Shown here one piece after another: positions 17,228 through 25,752 of a stretch of 64,000 bases of DNA (the stretch's first letter is position 1; each line of letters starts with the position of its first letter). A program made the translations under genes and the position numbers. The notes under the pieces were generated by a model that was given only the letters and a program-made list of their open reading frames with translations, searched no databases and was not told the DNA's origin. The DNA lies in NCBI GenBank assembly GCA_963842235.1, contig CAWJFT010000002.1:1-64000 (forward strand), written 5' to 3'. This DNA is from JACDAN01 sp963842235 (GTDB lineage Bacteria; Actinomycetota; Thermoleophilia; Gaiellales; Gaiellaceae).

Positions 17228-17243
17228 CCGCGCCCAGAGCTGC

Positions 17244-17410
17244 TAGGAGGGCTTGGTGGAAGGCCGCTCGTCGCAGGAGTGCGATGGTCGTTCCGAGGCA
17301 AGGACGCAGGGAGCCCCCGTATCAGTCAGATACGGGGGCGACTGAGGACGCCGCCTCGGGGCGAGCAGCGTGCTCCTGCGGCACAGACTGCGTTTCGCCA
17401 AGCCCTCCTA
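17244..17410. mobile_element. MITE-like 167-bp palindrome with TA ends
   Basis: Outer arms TAGGAGGGCTTGG (17244-17256) and its exact complement (17398-17410); the 21 bases inside the TA dinucleotides match at 17 of 21. Further nested pairing: CGCAGGAG (17272-17279) with 17373-17380, CCGAGGC (17293-17299) with 17353-17359, and a perfect 11-bp hairpin GCCCCCGTATC (17313-17323) with 17329-17339. TA at both ends fits an IS630/Tc1-type target duplication. It has no coding capacity and supplies the stop codon of the cupin gene. An alternative is a long structured RNA in the korA leader. Confidence 0.5.
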
Positions 17411-18079
17411 CCCGACGAGGTCGGCGAAGCGAGGATCTCCCCGAAGCGAATCGAGGTCCGAGTCGGTCCGCGCGAGCTCCCTGGCTCGATCGTCGGCCTG
17501 CACGGCGGCCTCGAGGCGCTCGATCGCGGCATCCGTTCGCCCGCGCAACGCCTCACAACACGCGATGTTGAAGAGCACGCCGGCGTTCAAGGGCAGCTGC
17601 TCTCGGAGCAGCCTCTCGTAGATCCCGATCGACTTCTCGTAGTCCCCTGAGCCGTACGCCTCGAATGCCTGCGCAACCTCTGGTGGTAGCAGGAGAAAGG
17701 CCTCACCCGGCTTGCCTCCGATCGCCAAGACCGTCGTCCCCGATTCCTCTGCCACGGCGCTTCGCTTGGCCGCCGGATCGCGGACGAAGACCACAGTTCC
17801 GGCCGGCGCGTTCACCTGCTCGCCGTCCACCGTGAACGTCGCGCGACCGGCGACGACGACATACAGCTCCTCCTGGCCCGATTGGCCGATCTGAAAACCG
17901 GTCTCGTCGTGCTCGCGGATCAGGACGCCGCCTCCGATCGAGCGGACGGCGCTCGTGCCGAACGCACCGATCCCGAAATGGCGGCGAACATCCAGACGGA
18001 CGCGTTCCCCGTCGACCTCGGTCCCCGACATCTCGTCGAGCGAGACGACGTCGAAGGCTCTGTCGATCGTGGTGGCCAT
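17408..18079 (-). CDS. cupin-domain protein with tetratricopeptide-like tail
   Basis: 223 aa. Residues 45-115 form a small cupin barrel (FQIGQSGQEELYVVVAGRATFTVDGEQVNAPAGTVVFV); residues 140-220 are helical repeats (YEKSIGIYERLLREQLPLNAGVLFNIACCEALRGRTDAAIERLEAA). The cupin metal-binding His residues are not evident (QEELYVV replaces the usual HxHxxxE), so enzymatic activity is doubtful. Its TAG stop is the end of the MITE-like palindrome, so the original C-terminus may have been longer. One base separates it from the upstream VOC gene, with which it forms an operon. Confidence 0.75.
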   Translation of the reverse strand: MATTIDRAFDVVSLDEMSGTEVDGERVRLDVRRHFGIGAFGTSAVRSIGGGVLIREHDETGFQIGQSGQEELYVVVAGRATFTVDGEQVNAPAGTVVFVRDPAAKRSAVAEESGTTVLAIGGKPGEAFLLLPPEVAQAFEAYGSGDYEKSIGIYERLLREQLPLNAGVLFNIACCEALRGRTDAAIERLEAAVQADDRARELARTDSDLDSLRGDPRFADLVG

Positions 18080-18080
18080 C

Positions 18081-18566
18081 TCAGCTCGCTTCCGCGAGCA
18101 GCGCTCCGAGGTCGAGCGGCGCCGTCATCATCGCCACGCCATCGGCGTCCCGGGCTCGTGGCCACTCTTCACGGGGCCGATCGCGGTAGATCTCGATCCC
18201 GTTCCCATCCGGATCCGCGAAATAGATCGCCTCGCTGACGCCGTGGTCGGAGGCACCGATCGGAATCCCGGCCTCGAGCACGCGCTTCAGTGCGTTGGCG
18301 AGCGCCCGCCGGTCGGGATAGCGGATCGCGAAGTGGTAGAGACCGGTCGACCCGGGCGGAGGCGGGGAGCCGCCCTTCGACTCCCAGGTATTCAGTCCGA
18401 TGTGGTGGTGATACCCGCCGGCCGAAAGGAACGCTGCCTCGTCGCTCATCCGCTGCTGGAGCTCGAACCCGAGAACATCGCGATAGAACGCGATTGCCCG
18501 GTCCAGATCCGAGACCTTCAGATGCACGTGCCCGATGTCGGTGCGCGGATCGATCGGCTCAGCCAT
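18081..18566 (-). CDS. VOC-family protein (glyoxalase / extradiol dioxygenase fold)
   Basis: 161 aa with two paired beta-alpha-beta-beta-beta modules. VHLKVSDLDRAIAFYRDVLGFEL near residue 15 contains the first metal-ligand His, YHHHIGLNTWESKG near 65 is typical of the CatE/2,3-dihydroxybiphenyl-dioxygenase-like subgroup, and ADPDGNGIEIYRDRP near 135 carries the final Glu. A metal site is therefore likely, but the substrate is unknown. First gene of a two-gene operon with the cupin protein, divergent from infA. Confidence 0.85.
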   Translation of the reverse strand: MAEPIDPRTDIGHVHLKVSDLDRAIAFYRDVLGFELQQRMSDEAAFLSAGGYHHHIGLNTWESKGGSPPPPGSTGLYHFAIRYPDRRALANALKRVLEAGIPIGASDHGVSEAIYFADPDGNGIEIYRDRPREEWPRARDADGVAMMTAPLDLGALLAEAS

Positions 18567-18613
18567 GCGGAAAGGAGGCTACAGGCGGAGACGCGTTGCT
18601 AGGCTGATGCGCC

Positions 18614-18835
18614 GTGGCTGACAAGGAAGAAAAGATCGAGCTCGAGGGCGAGGTCATCGAAGCACTCAGGAACGGGCAGTTCCGGATCGCGCTCGACAAC
18701 GGCCACGAGACGCTCGGTTACCTAGCCGGCAAGATGCGGCGCTTTCGCATCCGGATCCTCCCCGGCGACAGGATCAAGATCGAGCTCTCGCCCTACGACC
18801 TCGACCGTGGGCGCATCGTCTACCGCTACCGGTAG
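18614..18835 (+). CDS. infA: translation initiation factor IF-1
   Basis: 73 aa S1/OB-fold protein that binds the ribosomal A site during initiation. It shows the family landmarks EGEVIEALRNGQFRIALDNGHE, GKMRRFRIRILPGDRIKIELSPYDL and GRIVYRYR at the C-terminus. Starts at GTG 18614, with TAGGCT nine bases upstream as a possible -10 of a leaderless transcript. infA usually sits in the ribosomal protein/rpoA cluster; here it stands alone beside a DNA glycosylase, so it may be a second copy. Confidence 0.9.
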   Translation: MADKEEKIELEGEVIEALRNGQFRIALDNGHETLGYLAGKMRRFRIRILPGDRIKIELSPYDLDRGRIVYRYR

Positions 18836-18869
18836 GCAGACCGACCGAGCACAGTCGTAGGGTTCTCAC

Positions 18870-19736
18870 ATGGTCGAGGACCTCGTTCGCCCGCGAGGGC
18901 CGTTTTCGCTGCGCACATCCGCGCGGCTCGCTGGTGACGCGACCCGCCGCTTCAACGGACGCATTCTCGTCTGTCTCTTCGAGCTCGACGGACGGCTCGA
19001 GCGGGCCACGGCGTGGCAGCAGACCGACGGCGCCGTCGAGCTGCGGGCACTGAGCGAGGAGGGGCTGCTGCGGCTGAAGGCGGTTCTGCCGCTCGAGGCC
19101 GACCACACCGAGTTCCTCGAGCGCTTCGCCGACGACCCGCTGCTTCGGCGTCCCGTCCGCGAGCTGCGCGGTCTGAGGCCGCTCCGGCTCGGCACCGTGA
19201 CCCAGGCGGTTCTGCGTGCGATCTGCGGGCAGCTGATCGAAGCGAAGCGGGCTCGGAACCTCGAGCTGCGGCTGATCCGCGCGACGACCCCGACCGACGG
19301 CGCCCTCCACGCGCCGCCCGAGCCGAAGGCGTTCTGCGCCTTCGCGCCGGCCGAGCTTCAGCGGCTCGGACTGTCTGCGCGGAAGGCGGCGACGCTCGTC
19401 CGCCTCTGTCGTACGCTCGACCTCGAACGCCTCCGCTTCGTCCCGCCCGCCGGCGCGGCGAGGCGACTGGAGCGAGAGCGCGGTCTCGGTCCGTGGTCGG
19501 TCGGAGTGATCGGCCTTCAGGGTCTCGGCTCCTACCACTTCGGGCTCGTCGGCGACCTCGGGCTGATCAAGCTCTGCTCCGCGCTACTCGGCGGCCGGGC
19601 AGAGCCCGAGGACACGGCCGAGCTCCTTGCTCCCTACGGCGAGTGGCAGGGACTGGCGAGCGTGTATCTCCTCGCCGGCCTCGCGAAAGGCCTCCTGCCG
19701 GTGCCGGCCGAGCGCGGACTTCCCACAGCAGCCTGA
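18870..19736 (+). CDS. HhH-GPD DNA glycosylase, AlkA-like
   Basis: 288 aa. Probably removes alkylated bases from DNA. The N-terminal AlkA-like beta domain is degenerate; the helix-hairpin-helix region is seen as GLSARKAATLVRLCRTLDLERL, then RRLERERGLGPWSVGVIGLQGLG with the catalytic Asp in LVGDLGLIKL about 18 residues later. The Asp and the GPWSV segment are conserved, so catalysis is likely. It lacks the Ada-type regulatory domain. Alone between infA and proC on the plus strand. Confidence 0.85.
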   Translation: MVEDLVRPRGPFSLRTSARLAGDATRRFNGRILVCLFELDGRLERATAWQQTDGAVELRALSEEGLLRLKAVLPLEADHTEFLERFADDPLLRRPVRELRGLRPLRLGTVTQAVLRAICGQLIEAKRARNLELRLIRATTPTDGALHAPPEPKAFCAFAPAELQRLGLSARKAATLVRLCRTLDLERLRFVPPAGAARRLERERGLGPWSVGVIGLQGLGSYHFGLVGDLGLIKLCSALLGGRAEPEDTAELLAPYGEWQGLASVYLLAGLAKGLLPVPAERGLPTAA

Positions 19737-19758
19737 ATCCGGCTCGTAGACTGCAGCC

Positions 19759-20584
19759 ATGGCTGTCGACCGGCGACGGATTGCGATCCTGGGCGCCGGA
19801 AAGATCGGCGAGGCGCTCCTCTCCGGTTTGCTCAGCACCGGCTGGCGGAAGCCGGAGGAGATCGCGGCAACCGTTCGCCGCGAGGAGCGCGCCGCAGGAG
19901 TTGGCCGAGCGCTACGGCGTGCAGGCCACGACCTCGAACCCCGACGCTGTTCGCGGCGCCGGGCTGATCGTCATCGCCGTGAAGCCGCAGGACTTCGAGG
20001 TGTTGCTCGGCGAAATCGGGGGGATCCTCCTGCCCGAGCAGACCGTGCTCTCGATCGCCGCCGCGGTCCCGACGGCGTGGATCGAGGCGCGGGTCCCGTC
20101 CGGCGTCCCCGTCCTCCGCGCGATGCCCAACACGCCGGCGACGGTCCACGAGGGCGTGGCGGGATTGTGTGCGGGCGCCCACGCCGACGACGAGCATCTG
20201 GCGCTGGCCCAGGACGTGCTCGAGCACGTCGGACGCGTCGTCCGGGTGCCGGAGCGCTACATGGACGCGGTAACGGCCGTGTCCGGATCGGGCCCGGCGT
20301 ACTTCGCCCTGCTCGCCGAAGCCATGATCGAGGCGGGCATCCTGCTCGGCCTCTCCCGGGAGGACACGACGGAGCTCGTCGTCCAGACGATGTTCGGAAC
20401 CGCGAAGCTCTTGCGCGACGAGAAGATGCATCCGGTCGAGCTGCGCGAGATGGTCACCTCACCGGGAGGGACGACGATCAGGGCGATCCGCGAGCTGGAG
20501 CAGGCCGGAGTGCGCGCCGCCTTCCTCAACGCGATTCAGGCCGCGATGGACCGGGGCCGGGAGCTCGCGGCCGGCGAGCCCTGA
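19759..20584 (+). CDS. proC: pyrroline-5-carboxylate reductase, reading frame broken by one base
   Basis: Last step of proline synthesis, NAD(P)H-dependent reduction of pyrroline-5-carboxylate. The N-terminal dinucleotide motif ILGAGKIGEALLSGLL is in one frame up to about 19890; from CCG CAG GAG TTG (from 19893) the rest is in the next frame (QELAERYGV, VIAVKPQDFE, AVSGSGPAYFALLAEAMIEAG, TSPGGTTIRAIRELE). Removing one G near 19891 gives a continuous gene of about 274 aa, the normal size. Sequencing error is the likeliest cause; every conserved motif is intact. The stop forms CTGA with pgl. Confidence 0.85.
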
Positions 20585-21264
20585 CCAGCGCGGACATCGA
20601 GCTGCGGATCTCGGCGAGCGCCGATGCCGCCCGTCGAGGCGCCGCCGAGCTGCTTGCCGAAGCGGCCATGCGGGGCGGGCACATCGCCCTCTCCGGGGGC
20701 TCGACGCCCGGGCCCGCCTACGAGCTCGCCGCGGCGTTCCAGCCCGACTGGAGCCGCTCGGAGCTCTGGTTCGCCGACGAGCGTTGCGTCGAGCCCGACG
20801 ACGAGCGCTCGAACTACCGGCTCATCCGGCAGCGCCTGCTCGACCGGCTCGAGCACCGTCCGGCCGCGGAGCACCGAGTCCGCGGAGAGCTGGCTCCGGA
20901 GGAGGCCGCCGAGCTGTACGACTCCGAGCTCCGCGGGGTCACTCTCGACTTCGTGCTGCTCGGAATCGGGCCCGACGGGCACACGGCCTCGCTCTTTCCC
21001 AACGATCCCGCGCTCGAGGAGCAGGAACGGCGCGCCGTCGCCGTGCACCGCCCCGACGCCGACCGCGTCACCATGACGTTGCCGGTTCTGCGCGGGGCAT
21101 CGGCGGTCGTTTTCCTGGTCGTGGGCCGCGACAAAGCCCCTGCCGTCGCCCGCGCGTTGGGTGATATCGCCGGTCCTGCGACCCCGGCCAGCCTCGTCCG
21201 ATCGGAGCGCGGGACGACATACGCGTTCCTCGATCGGGCGGCGGCCGCGGAGCTCGTGACCTAG
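20581..21264 (+). CDS. pgl: 6-phosphogluconolactonase, CTG start
   Basis: Hydrolyses 6-phosphogluconolactone in the oxidative pentose phosphate pathway. 227 aa with the DevB/Pgl signatures LSGGSTPGPAYELAA (about residue 38), WFADERCVEPDDERSNY (about 62) and LLGIGPDGHTASLFP (about 128). No ATG, GTG or TTG lies in frame within the 50 bases before the first conserved strand; the next in-frame ATG (20668) would delete that strand. CTG 20581 overlaps the proC stop as CTGA, exactly where ATGA is used elsewhere here. Confidence 0.85.
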   Translation: MTSADIELRISASADAARRGAAELLAEAAMRGGHIALSGGSTPGPAYELAAAFQPDWSRSELWFADERCVEPDDERSNYRLIRQRLLDRLEHRPAAEHRVRGELAPEEAAELYDSELRGVTLDFVLLGIGPDGHTASLFPNDPALEEQERRAVAVHRPDADRVTMTLPVLRGASAVVFLVVGRDKAPAVARALGDIAGPATPASLVRSERGTTYAFLDRAAAAELVT

Positions 21265-21291
21265 ACAAGCATGTTGCCCGCGGCGTATATA
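21262..21291 (+). promoter_or_regulatory. promoter for the HTH regulator
   Basis: TAGACA (21262-21267), 18 bp spacer, TATATA (21286-21291), with the ATG at 21304, so a very short leader. The only TATATA-type box in this stretch of GC-rich sequence. Confidence 0.55.
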
Positions 21292-21303
21292 TAGCTCCGT
21301 CAG

Positions 21304-21846
21304 ATGAGCACGCCGAGCCCTCAGACAGATCCCCTGCCCGAAGTCCTGACAATCGATAAGCCGGAGCAGCTCAAGGCGCTCGGGCATCCACTCCGCCTGC
21401 GCGTGCTCGAAACGCTGGGCGAAACCGACGCGCCGCTGTCCAACCGGGAGCTTGCGCAGAAGCTCGGCGTCGACCCCGGCCACCTGCACTTCCACGTGCG
21501 CATGCTGCTCCGAGCCGGGCTGATCAAGCAGGTTCCGTCGGCGAAGGGCCGGGAGAAGCCGTACCGCGCCGCGGCGAAGACGCTCAAGGTCGCGCCCGAG
21601 CTCGTCTCCGCCGGAGCCTCCGAGCTGCAGGCAACGATCGTGGAGGACGTCCAACGGGGCTGGAACGCGTATGCGGACGAAGGGCAGTTCCGGTTCGTGC
21701 GGATCAACGTGCGGGTCTCGCCGGAGAAGGCGCTCGAGGTGCTCTCGGAGCTCGTGCCGACCTTCGACAAGCTCGAGGACGAGAGCGAGGACATGCTGAC
21801 GATCACGGCGATCATGCACCCGCAGCGGCCGGAGGAGAAGAGCTAG
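21304..21846 (+). CDS. ArsR-like winged-helix regulator
   Basis: 180 aa. The DNA-binding domain covers residues 15-90: LKALGHPLRLRVLETLGETDAPLSNRELAQKLGVDPGHLHFHVRMLLRAGLIKQV, the usual ArsR/HTH_20 pattern, followed by a wing (KGREKPYRAAAKTL). The C-terminal 90 residues (ELQATIVEDVQRGWNAY...) form an unidentified helical/alpha-beta ligand or dimerisation domain with no metal-binding Cys. The target is not obvious: it is monocistronic, with its own strong promoter and a convergent neighbour overlapping by 4 bp. Confidence 0.8.
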   Translation: MSTPSPQTDPLPEVLTIDKPEQLKALGHPLRLRVLETLGETDAPLSNRELAQKLGVDPGHLHFHVRMLLRAGLIKQVPSAKGREKPYRAAAKTLKVAPELVSAGASELQATIVEDVQRGWNAYADEGQFRFVRINVRVSPEKALEVLSELVPTFDKLEDESEDMLTITAIMHPQRPEEKS

Positions 21847-22502
21847 GCGGGGAGCACGGCCGAGGCCCGCAGCTCGGCCGCTATGTCGCGCCGCCGAGCG
21901 AGCGCCTGCAGCACGAGGACGGTGTCAGCGACCGGGATGTCCTCCAGGTACTCGTCCCGTTGCTCGAACGACTCAAGGACGTCCTCGACCGCGATCGTGT
22001 AGCCGGCCGTGTCCTCGGCGGCCAGCGTGGCGAGGGCGTCGGCAACGGCGGGCGGGAAGTCGTCCCGGTCGCGGAGCGTGCTCGCAGGCGGGCGGGCGTC
22101 TTCGTCGCGCCCGAGGGTCAGCAGGGCGAGAGCCGCGGCGTAGGCGCCGATCGCGCTCGTGCTGTCGAGCGCTCCCTCCTCGAGCGTCTTTTTGGCGTAC
22201 TCCTCGGCCGCGGTCCAGTCCTCCGCGAGGATCGAGGCCTTCATCATCGCGATGAGACGCCCCCAGCTCCCGGGCGGCGCGTCGGCGTAGCTCGCGAGGT
22301 AAGTGCCGGCGGCGTCCTGGAAGCGCTTCGCGGCGGCCTCGCCGTCGCCGAGCATCAGCTGCGCGAGCCCGACGCCATAGGCCGCGTTCCCCATGCGCGT
22401 CAGCTGGCGCTGGCGGGTGTCCGGGTCGTCGGGGAGCCGCTCCGAGCCGTCGCGATAGCGACCGTCCTCCCGCTGGACGTGGGCATTCCAGTCCTCGGCC
22501 AC
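21843..22502 (-). CDS. tetratricopeptide-like repeat protein of unknown function
   Basis: 219 aa, all-helical, with Ala-rich repeats (NAAYGVGLAQLMLGDGEAAAKRFQDAAGTYLAS; KASILAEDWTAAEEYAKKTLEE; AIGAYAAALALLTLGRDEDA). No signal peptide or catalytic motif. TPR-type proteins mediate protein-protein contacts; no partner is indicated. It is divergent from fadA across 7-19 bp. Confidence 0.65.
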   Translation of the reverse strand: MAEDWNAHVQREDGRYRDGSERLPDDPDTRQRQLTRMGNAAYGVGLAQLMLGDGEAAAKRFQDAAGTYLASYADAPPGSWGRLIAMMKASILAEDWTAAEEYAKKTLEEGALDSTSAIGAYAAALALLTLGRDEDARPPASTLRDRDDFPPAVADALATLAAEDTAGYTIAVEDVLESFEQRDEYLEDIPVADTVLVLQALARRRDIAAELRASAVLPA

Positions 22503-22521
22503 GCGAGTATTGTCACCGCTG

Positions 22522-23712
22522 ATGGCGCGAGAGCTGAGGGAAGTCGTCTACGTGGATGGGCTGCGAACCGCCTTCGGACGGGCGGGCCCGAAGGGGTTCT
22601 TCTGGCGCACGCGCGCCGACGACATGGCCGTGAAGGTCGTCCGCGAGCTGCTGCGCCGAAATCCCAGCCTGCCGCCCGAGCGGATCGGCGACGTGATCAT
22701 GGCGGCGACCGCGCAGGTCGGCGACCAGGGCCTGACGCTCGGCCGGGACGTGGCCCTTCTGGCCGGGATCCCTCAGAGCGTGCCAGGCTTCGCGCTCGAC
22801 CGGATGTGTGCCGGCGCGCTGACGTCGGTGACTGCAGGCGCCGGTGAGATCGCGATGGGCGCCGCCGACATGGTCGTGGCCGGCGGCGTCGAGCACATGG
22901 GCCACCATCCGATGGGGGCCGAGGTCGACTTCAATCCACGGTTCGTCGCCGAGCGCCTGGTCGACACCTCGGCGGTGACGATGGGCGCGACGGCCGAGAA
23001 CCTCCACGACCGGTTTCCGCAGCTGACGAAAGAGGACGCCGACCAGTTCGCCGTCCAGTCGCAGAAGCGCGCCTCGGCCGCGTGGCAGAACGGCGTGATG
23101 GACTCGACCGTCGTCCCGATGTCCGTGTTCACGGACGAGGGCTGGACAATGGCCGACCGGGATCAGTTCCTGCGCCCCGCCACGTCGATGGAGGGGCTCG
23201 CCGAGCTGCCGACCCCGTTCCGGGCCGGCGGGCGAGTGACCGCTGGAAACTCAGCGGGGCTCACGGACGGCGCGACGGCCGCGCTTCTGGCCTCGGAGGA
23301 GGCTGCGGCGGAGCTTGGGCTGGAGCCGAAGATGCGGCTCGTCGGCTTCGCGTTCGCGGGAGTAGAGCCCGAGCTGATGGGCATCGGGCCGATCCCGGCG
23401 ACGACACGCGTACTGGAGCAGACCGGCCTCACCATCGACGACATCGACCTCTTCGAGCTGAACGAGCCGTTCGCGGTGCAGGTGCTCACGTGGTGCGAAG
23501 GGATGGGCGTCGCGCCTGACGACGAGCGGCTCAATCCCTACGGCGGCGCGATCGCGTGCGGGCATCCGCTGGCCGCGACCGGCGTCCGGCTGATGGCGCA
23601 GCTGGCGTACGGCTTTGGGGAACGGCCGAAGGCGCGCTACGGGCTGACGGCGCTCTGCATCGGCATGGGCATGGGCGCAGCCGTCCTGTGGGAGAACCTG
23701 CTTGGAGACTGA
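22522..23712 (+). CDS. fadA: acetyl-CoA acyltransferase (thiolase)
   Basis: About 396 aa thiolase cleaving 3-ketoacyl-CoA in beta-oxidation. Nucleophilic Cys in DRMCAGALTSV near residue 90, the His of the second active-site loop in NEPFAVQ, and C-terminal GGAIACGHPLAATGVRL and LCIGMGMGAAVLWE. ATG 22522 is preferred over an in-frame TTG at 22510. The gene overlaps fadB by 11 bp, so both multienzyme subunits are made from one message. Confidence 0.92.
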   Translation: MARELREVVYVDGLRTAFGRAGPKGFFWRTRADDMAVKVVRELLRRNPSLPPERIGDVIMAATAQVGDQGLTLGRDVALLAGIPQSVPGFALDRMCAGALTSVTAGAGEIAMGAADMVVAGGVEHMGHHPMGAEVDFNPRFVAERLVDTSAVTMGATAENLHDRFPQLTKEDADQFAVQSQKRASAAWQNGVMDSTVVPMSVFTDEGWTMADRDQFLRPATSMEGLAELPTPFRAGGRVTAGNSAGLTDGATAALLASEEAAAELGLEPKMRLVGFAFAGVEPELMGIGPIPATTRVLEQTGLTIDDIDLFELNEPFAVQVLTWCEGMGVAPDDERLNPYGGAIACGHPLAATGVRLMAQLAYGFGERPKARYGLTALCIGMGMGAAVLWENLLGD

Positions 23713-25690
23713 GTTCAAGCTCGCGCGGGTCGAGACGAAGACCGGACCGCTGGCGCTCGTCACGATCGACAACGGCGAGGACTACACGAAGCCAACCGTG
23801 TTCGGCCGGGCGGCGCTCGAGTCGCTCACGCGGCTCCTGGACGAGCTCGAGGGCGGGAATTGGGTCGGGATGGTGCTCACCGGCAAGCCGTTCGTGTTCT
23901 GCGCCGGCGCGGATATCAACGAGTTCCACGGAGTCGATCCCGAGACGGCGCGGCTGGGGAGCCGAACCGGCCACGAGCTCTTCAGCCGGATCGCGGCGCT
24001 GCCCTACTCCACGCTGGCCGCGATCAACGGCGCCTGTCTCGGTGGCGGGCTCGAGATCGCGCTCCATTGCGATTACCGCACGGTCTCGACCGCGGTCCGC
24101 CATTTCGGCTTCCCGGAGGTGTTCCTGGGGCTCTTCCCAGCCTGGGGCGGCACGCAGCTCGTTCCGCGCATCGCGGGGGTCGGCGCGGCGATTCGCATCA
24201 TCGTCACGAACCCGCTGCGTCAGAACAAGCTGCTGAGCGGTGCGGAGGCGCACGAGCTCGGCCTTGTCGACGCGTTGCTCGAGCCCGCCGAGTTCCTCGA
24301 TGAATCGATCGCGTTCTTGCTCGAGCGGCCCGAAAAGCCACGTCCAGGGGCCAGGCCCCTGGACACGGCTGAAGCGGCCGAGGCGGTGGCGAAGGCGAGG
24401 CGGCAGCTGGACGATTCCATCCACGGCGCGGCGCCTGCCCCGTACACCGCGCTCGACCTGATCGAGGGCGCCGCCTCCGGGTGGAGCATCGAAGAGGGCT
24501 ATGGAGCCGAGGAGGACGCGATCGCCGAGCTGTTGCCGGGACGGCAGGCCCAGGCTTCGCTCTACGCGTTCGACCTCGTCGAGCGGCGCGCGAAGCAGAA
24601 CGTCGGCCGACCTGAGGCCGAGGCTCGACCGGTCAAGAAGGTCGGCATCGTGGGCGCCGGGCTCATGGCGACGCAGCTGGCGACGCTCTTCCTGCGCCGG
24701 CTCGAGGTACCGATCGCGATCCGAGACCTCGACCAGGAGATCGTCGACCGGGCAATCGCCGGGATCAACGCGGAGCTCGAGAGCCAGGTCCACAAGGGCC
24801 GCTACGACGAGGGCAAGGCGCGCTTCCTCGCCTCGCTCGTGACCGGCGGAACCGGATACGAGCACTTCGCCGACTGCGACTTCGTCCTCGAGGCGGTGTT
24901 CGAGGACATGGGCGTGAAGCAGCAGGTCTTCTCCGACCTCGAGGCCGTCGTCTCGCCGGAGTGCGTCCTCGCGACGAACACGTCCTCGCTCTCCGTCACG
25001 GAGATGGGCGCCAACCTCGAGCACCCGGAGCGGCTCGCGGGCCTGCACTTCTTCAACCCGGTGGCCGTCCTGCCGCTGGTCGAGATCATCCGGACGCCGG
25101 AAACGAACGACACGACGTTGGCCACGGTCTGGGACGTCGCCGCGCAGCTCCGAAAGCGCCCGGTCGTGGCCAAGGATGCGCCGGCATTCGTCGTCAACCG
25201 GGTACTCACGCGTATGACGGTCGTCCTGATGGACGCGCTCGAGCAGGGAAACACGGTCGAGGAGACCGACGAGGCGATCCTGCGGCTCGGGCTGCCTATG
25301 GCGCCGTCCGTTCTCCTGCAGATGGTCGGGCCCCGGGTCGCGAACCACGTGCTCCAGACCCTGAACGACGCCTATCCCGACCGCTTCCCGCTGTCGGAGA
25401 CGCTCGCCAATTACGCCGAGGGAGAGGACGAGATCGTCGTCCGCGGGGACGCCAGACGGTCGGTCGACGAGATCCAGCAGGTCGCGCTCGAGGCGATCGC
25501 GGACGAGATCCGCCACATGCTCGACGAGGGGGTCGTCCAGAGCGCCAAGGACGTCGACACCGCGCTCCTCCTGGGCGCAGGCTGGCCGTTCTTCCTGGGC
25601 GGCGTCACGAAGTACCTGGATCAGACGGGCGTGTCGGAGCGCGTTTCCGGGCAGCCACTGGCGGGATCCCGGGCCGCAGCACCTGCCTGA
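23702..25690 (+). CDS. fadB: fatty-acid oxidation multifunctional protein (enoyl-CoA hydratase / 3-hydroxyacyl-CoA dehydrogenase)
   Basis: 662 aa. Residues 1-200 are the crotonase domain (FCAGADINEFHG; NGACLGGGLEIALHCDYR; the FPEVFLGLFPAWGGTQ loop). Residues 310-490 are the NAD-binding domain (KKVGIVGAGLMATQLATLFLRR; ATNTSSLSVTEMG; GLHFFNPVAVLPLVEII), and the rest are C-terminal 3HCDH helices (KDAPAFVVNRVLTRM). Start is TTG 23702. A perfect 23-bp palindrome (24342-24364) lies in the linker and encodes RPGARPLD, an insertion apparently tolerated between domains. Confidence 0.92.
   Translation: METEFKLARVETKTGPLALVTIDNGEDYTKPTVFGRAALESLTRLLDELEGGNWVGMVLTGKPFVFCAGADINEFHGVDPETARLGSRTGHELFSRIAALPYSTLAAINGACLGGGLEIALHCDYRTVSTAVRHFGFPEVFLGLFPAWGGTQLVPRIAGVGAAIRIIVTNPLRQNKLLSGAEAHELGLVDALLEPAEFLDESIAFLLERPEKPRPGARPLDTAEAAEAVAKARRQLDDSIHGAAPAPYTALDLIEGAASGWSIEEGYGAEEDAIAELLPGRQAQASLYAFDLVERRAKQNVGRPEAEARPVKKVGIVGAGLMATQLATLFLRRLEVPIAIRDLDQEIVDRAIAGINAELESQVHKGRYDEGKARFLASLVTGGTGYEHFADCDFVLEAVFEDMGVKQQVFSDLEAVVSPECVLATNTSSLSVTEMGANLEHPERLAGLHFFNPVAVLPLVEIIRTPETNDTTLATVWDVAAQLRKRPVVAKDAPAFVVNRVLTRMTVVLMDALEQGNTVEETDEAILRLGLPMAPSVLLQMVGPRVANHVLQTLNDAYPDRFPLSETLANYAEGEDEIVVRGDARRSVDEIQQVALEAIADEIRHMLDEGVVQSAKDVDTALLLGAGWPFFLGGVTKYLDQTGVSERVSGQPLAGSRAAAPA
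24342..24364. repeat. 23-bp perfect palindrome, copy 1, inside fadB
   Basis: Arm GTCCAGGGGCC (24342-24352), centre A, then the exact complementary arm (24354-24364). Identical in all 23 positions to 57600-57622. It is in frame within the fadB interdomain linker. Confidence 0.8.
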
Positions 25691-25715
25691 ACTTCCCGGG
25701 ATCTTCGGCTACAAT
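25687..25715 (+). promoter_or_regulatory. candidate promoter of the helicase gene
   Basis: CTGAAC (25687-25692), 17 bp, TACAAT (25710-25715). A good -10 box with a mediocre -35, beginning in the last codons of fadB. Confidence 0.45.
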
Positions 25716-25725
25716 TCCGGATACA

Positions 25726-25752
25726 GCGCTCGCATGGGGACTGAGCGAGCGC
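25726..25752 (+). terminator. hairpin plus T-rich tail before the helicase gene
   Basis: Stem GCGCTCGC / GCGAGCGC with an 11-nt loop, followed directly by GTTCTTTCTTC. It can end fadAB transcripts. Because it lies downstream of the TACAAT promoter, it could also attenuate the helicase message. Confidence 0.55.

Noticed and set aside
19880..19900. Programmed +1 frameshift in proC, because an AGGAG sequence lies at the shift
   Set aside because: No slippery codon or in-frame stop is present at the site, and four other genes in the window have similar single-base breaks, so error is simpler.
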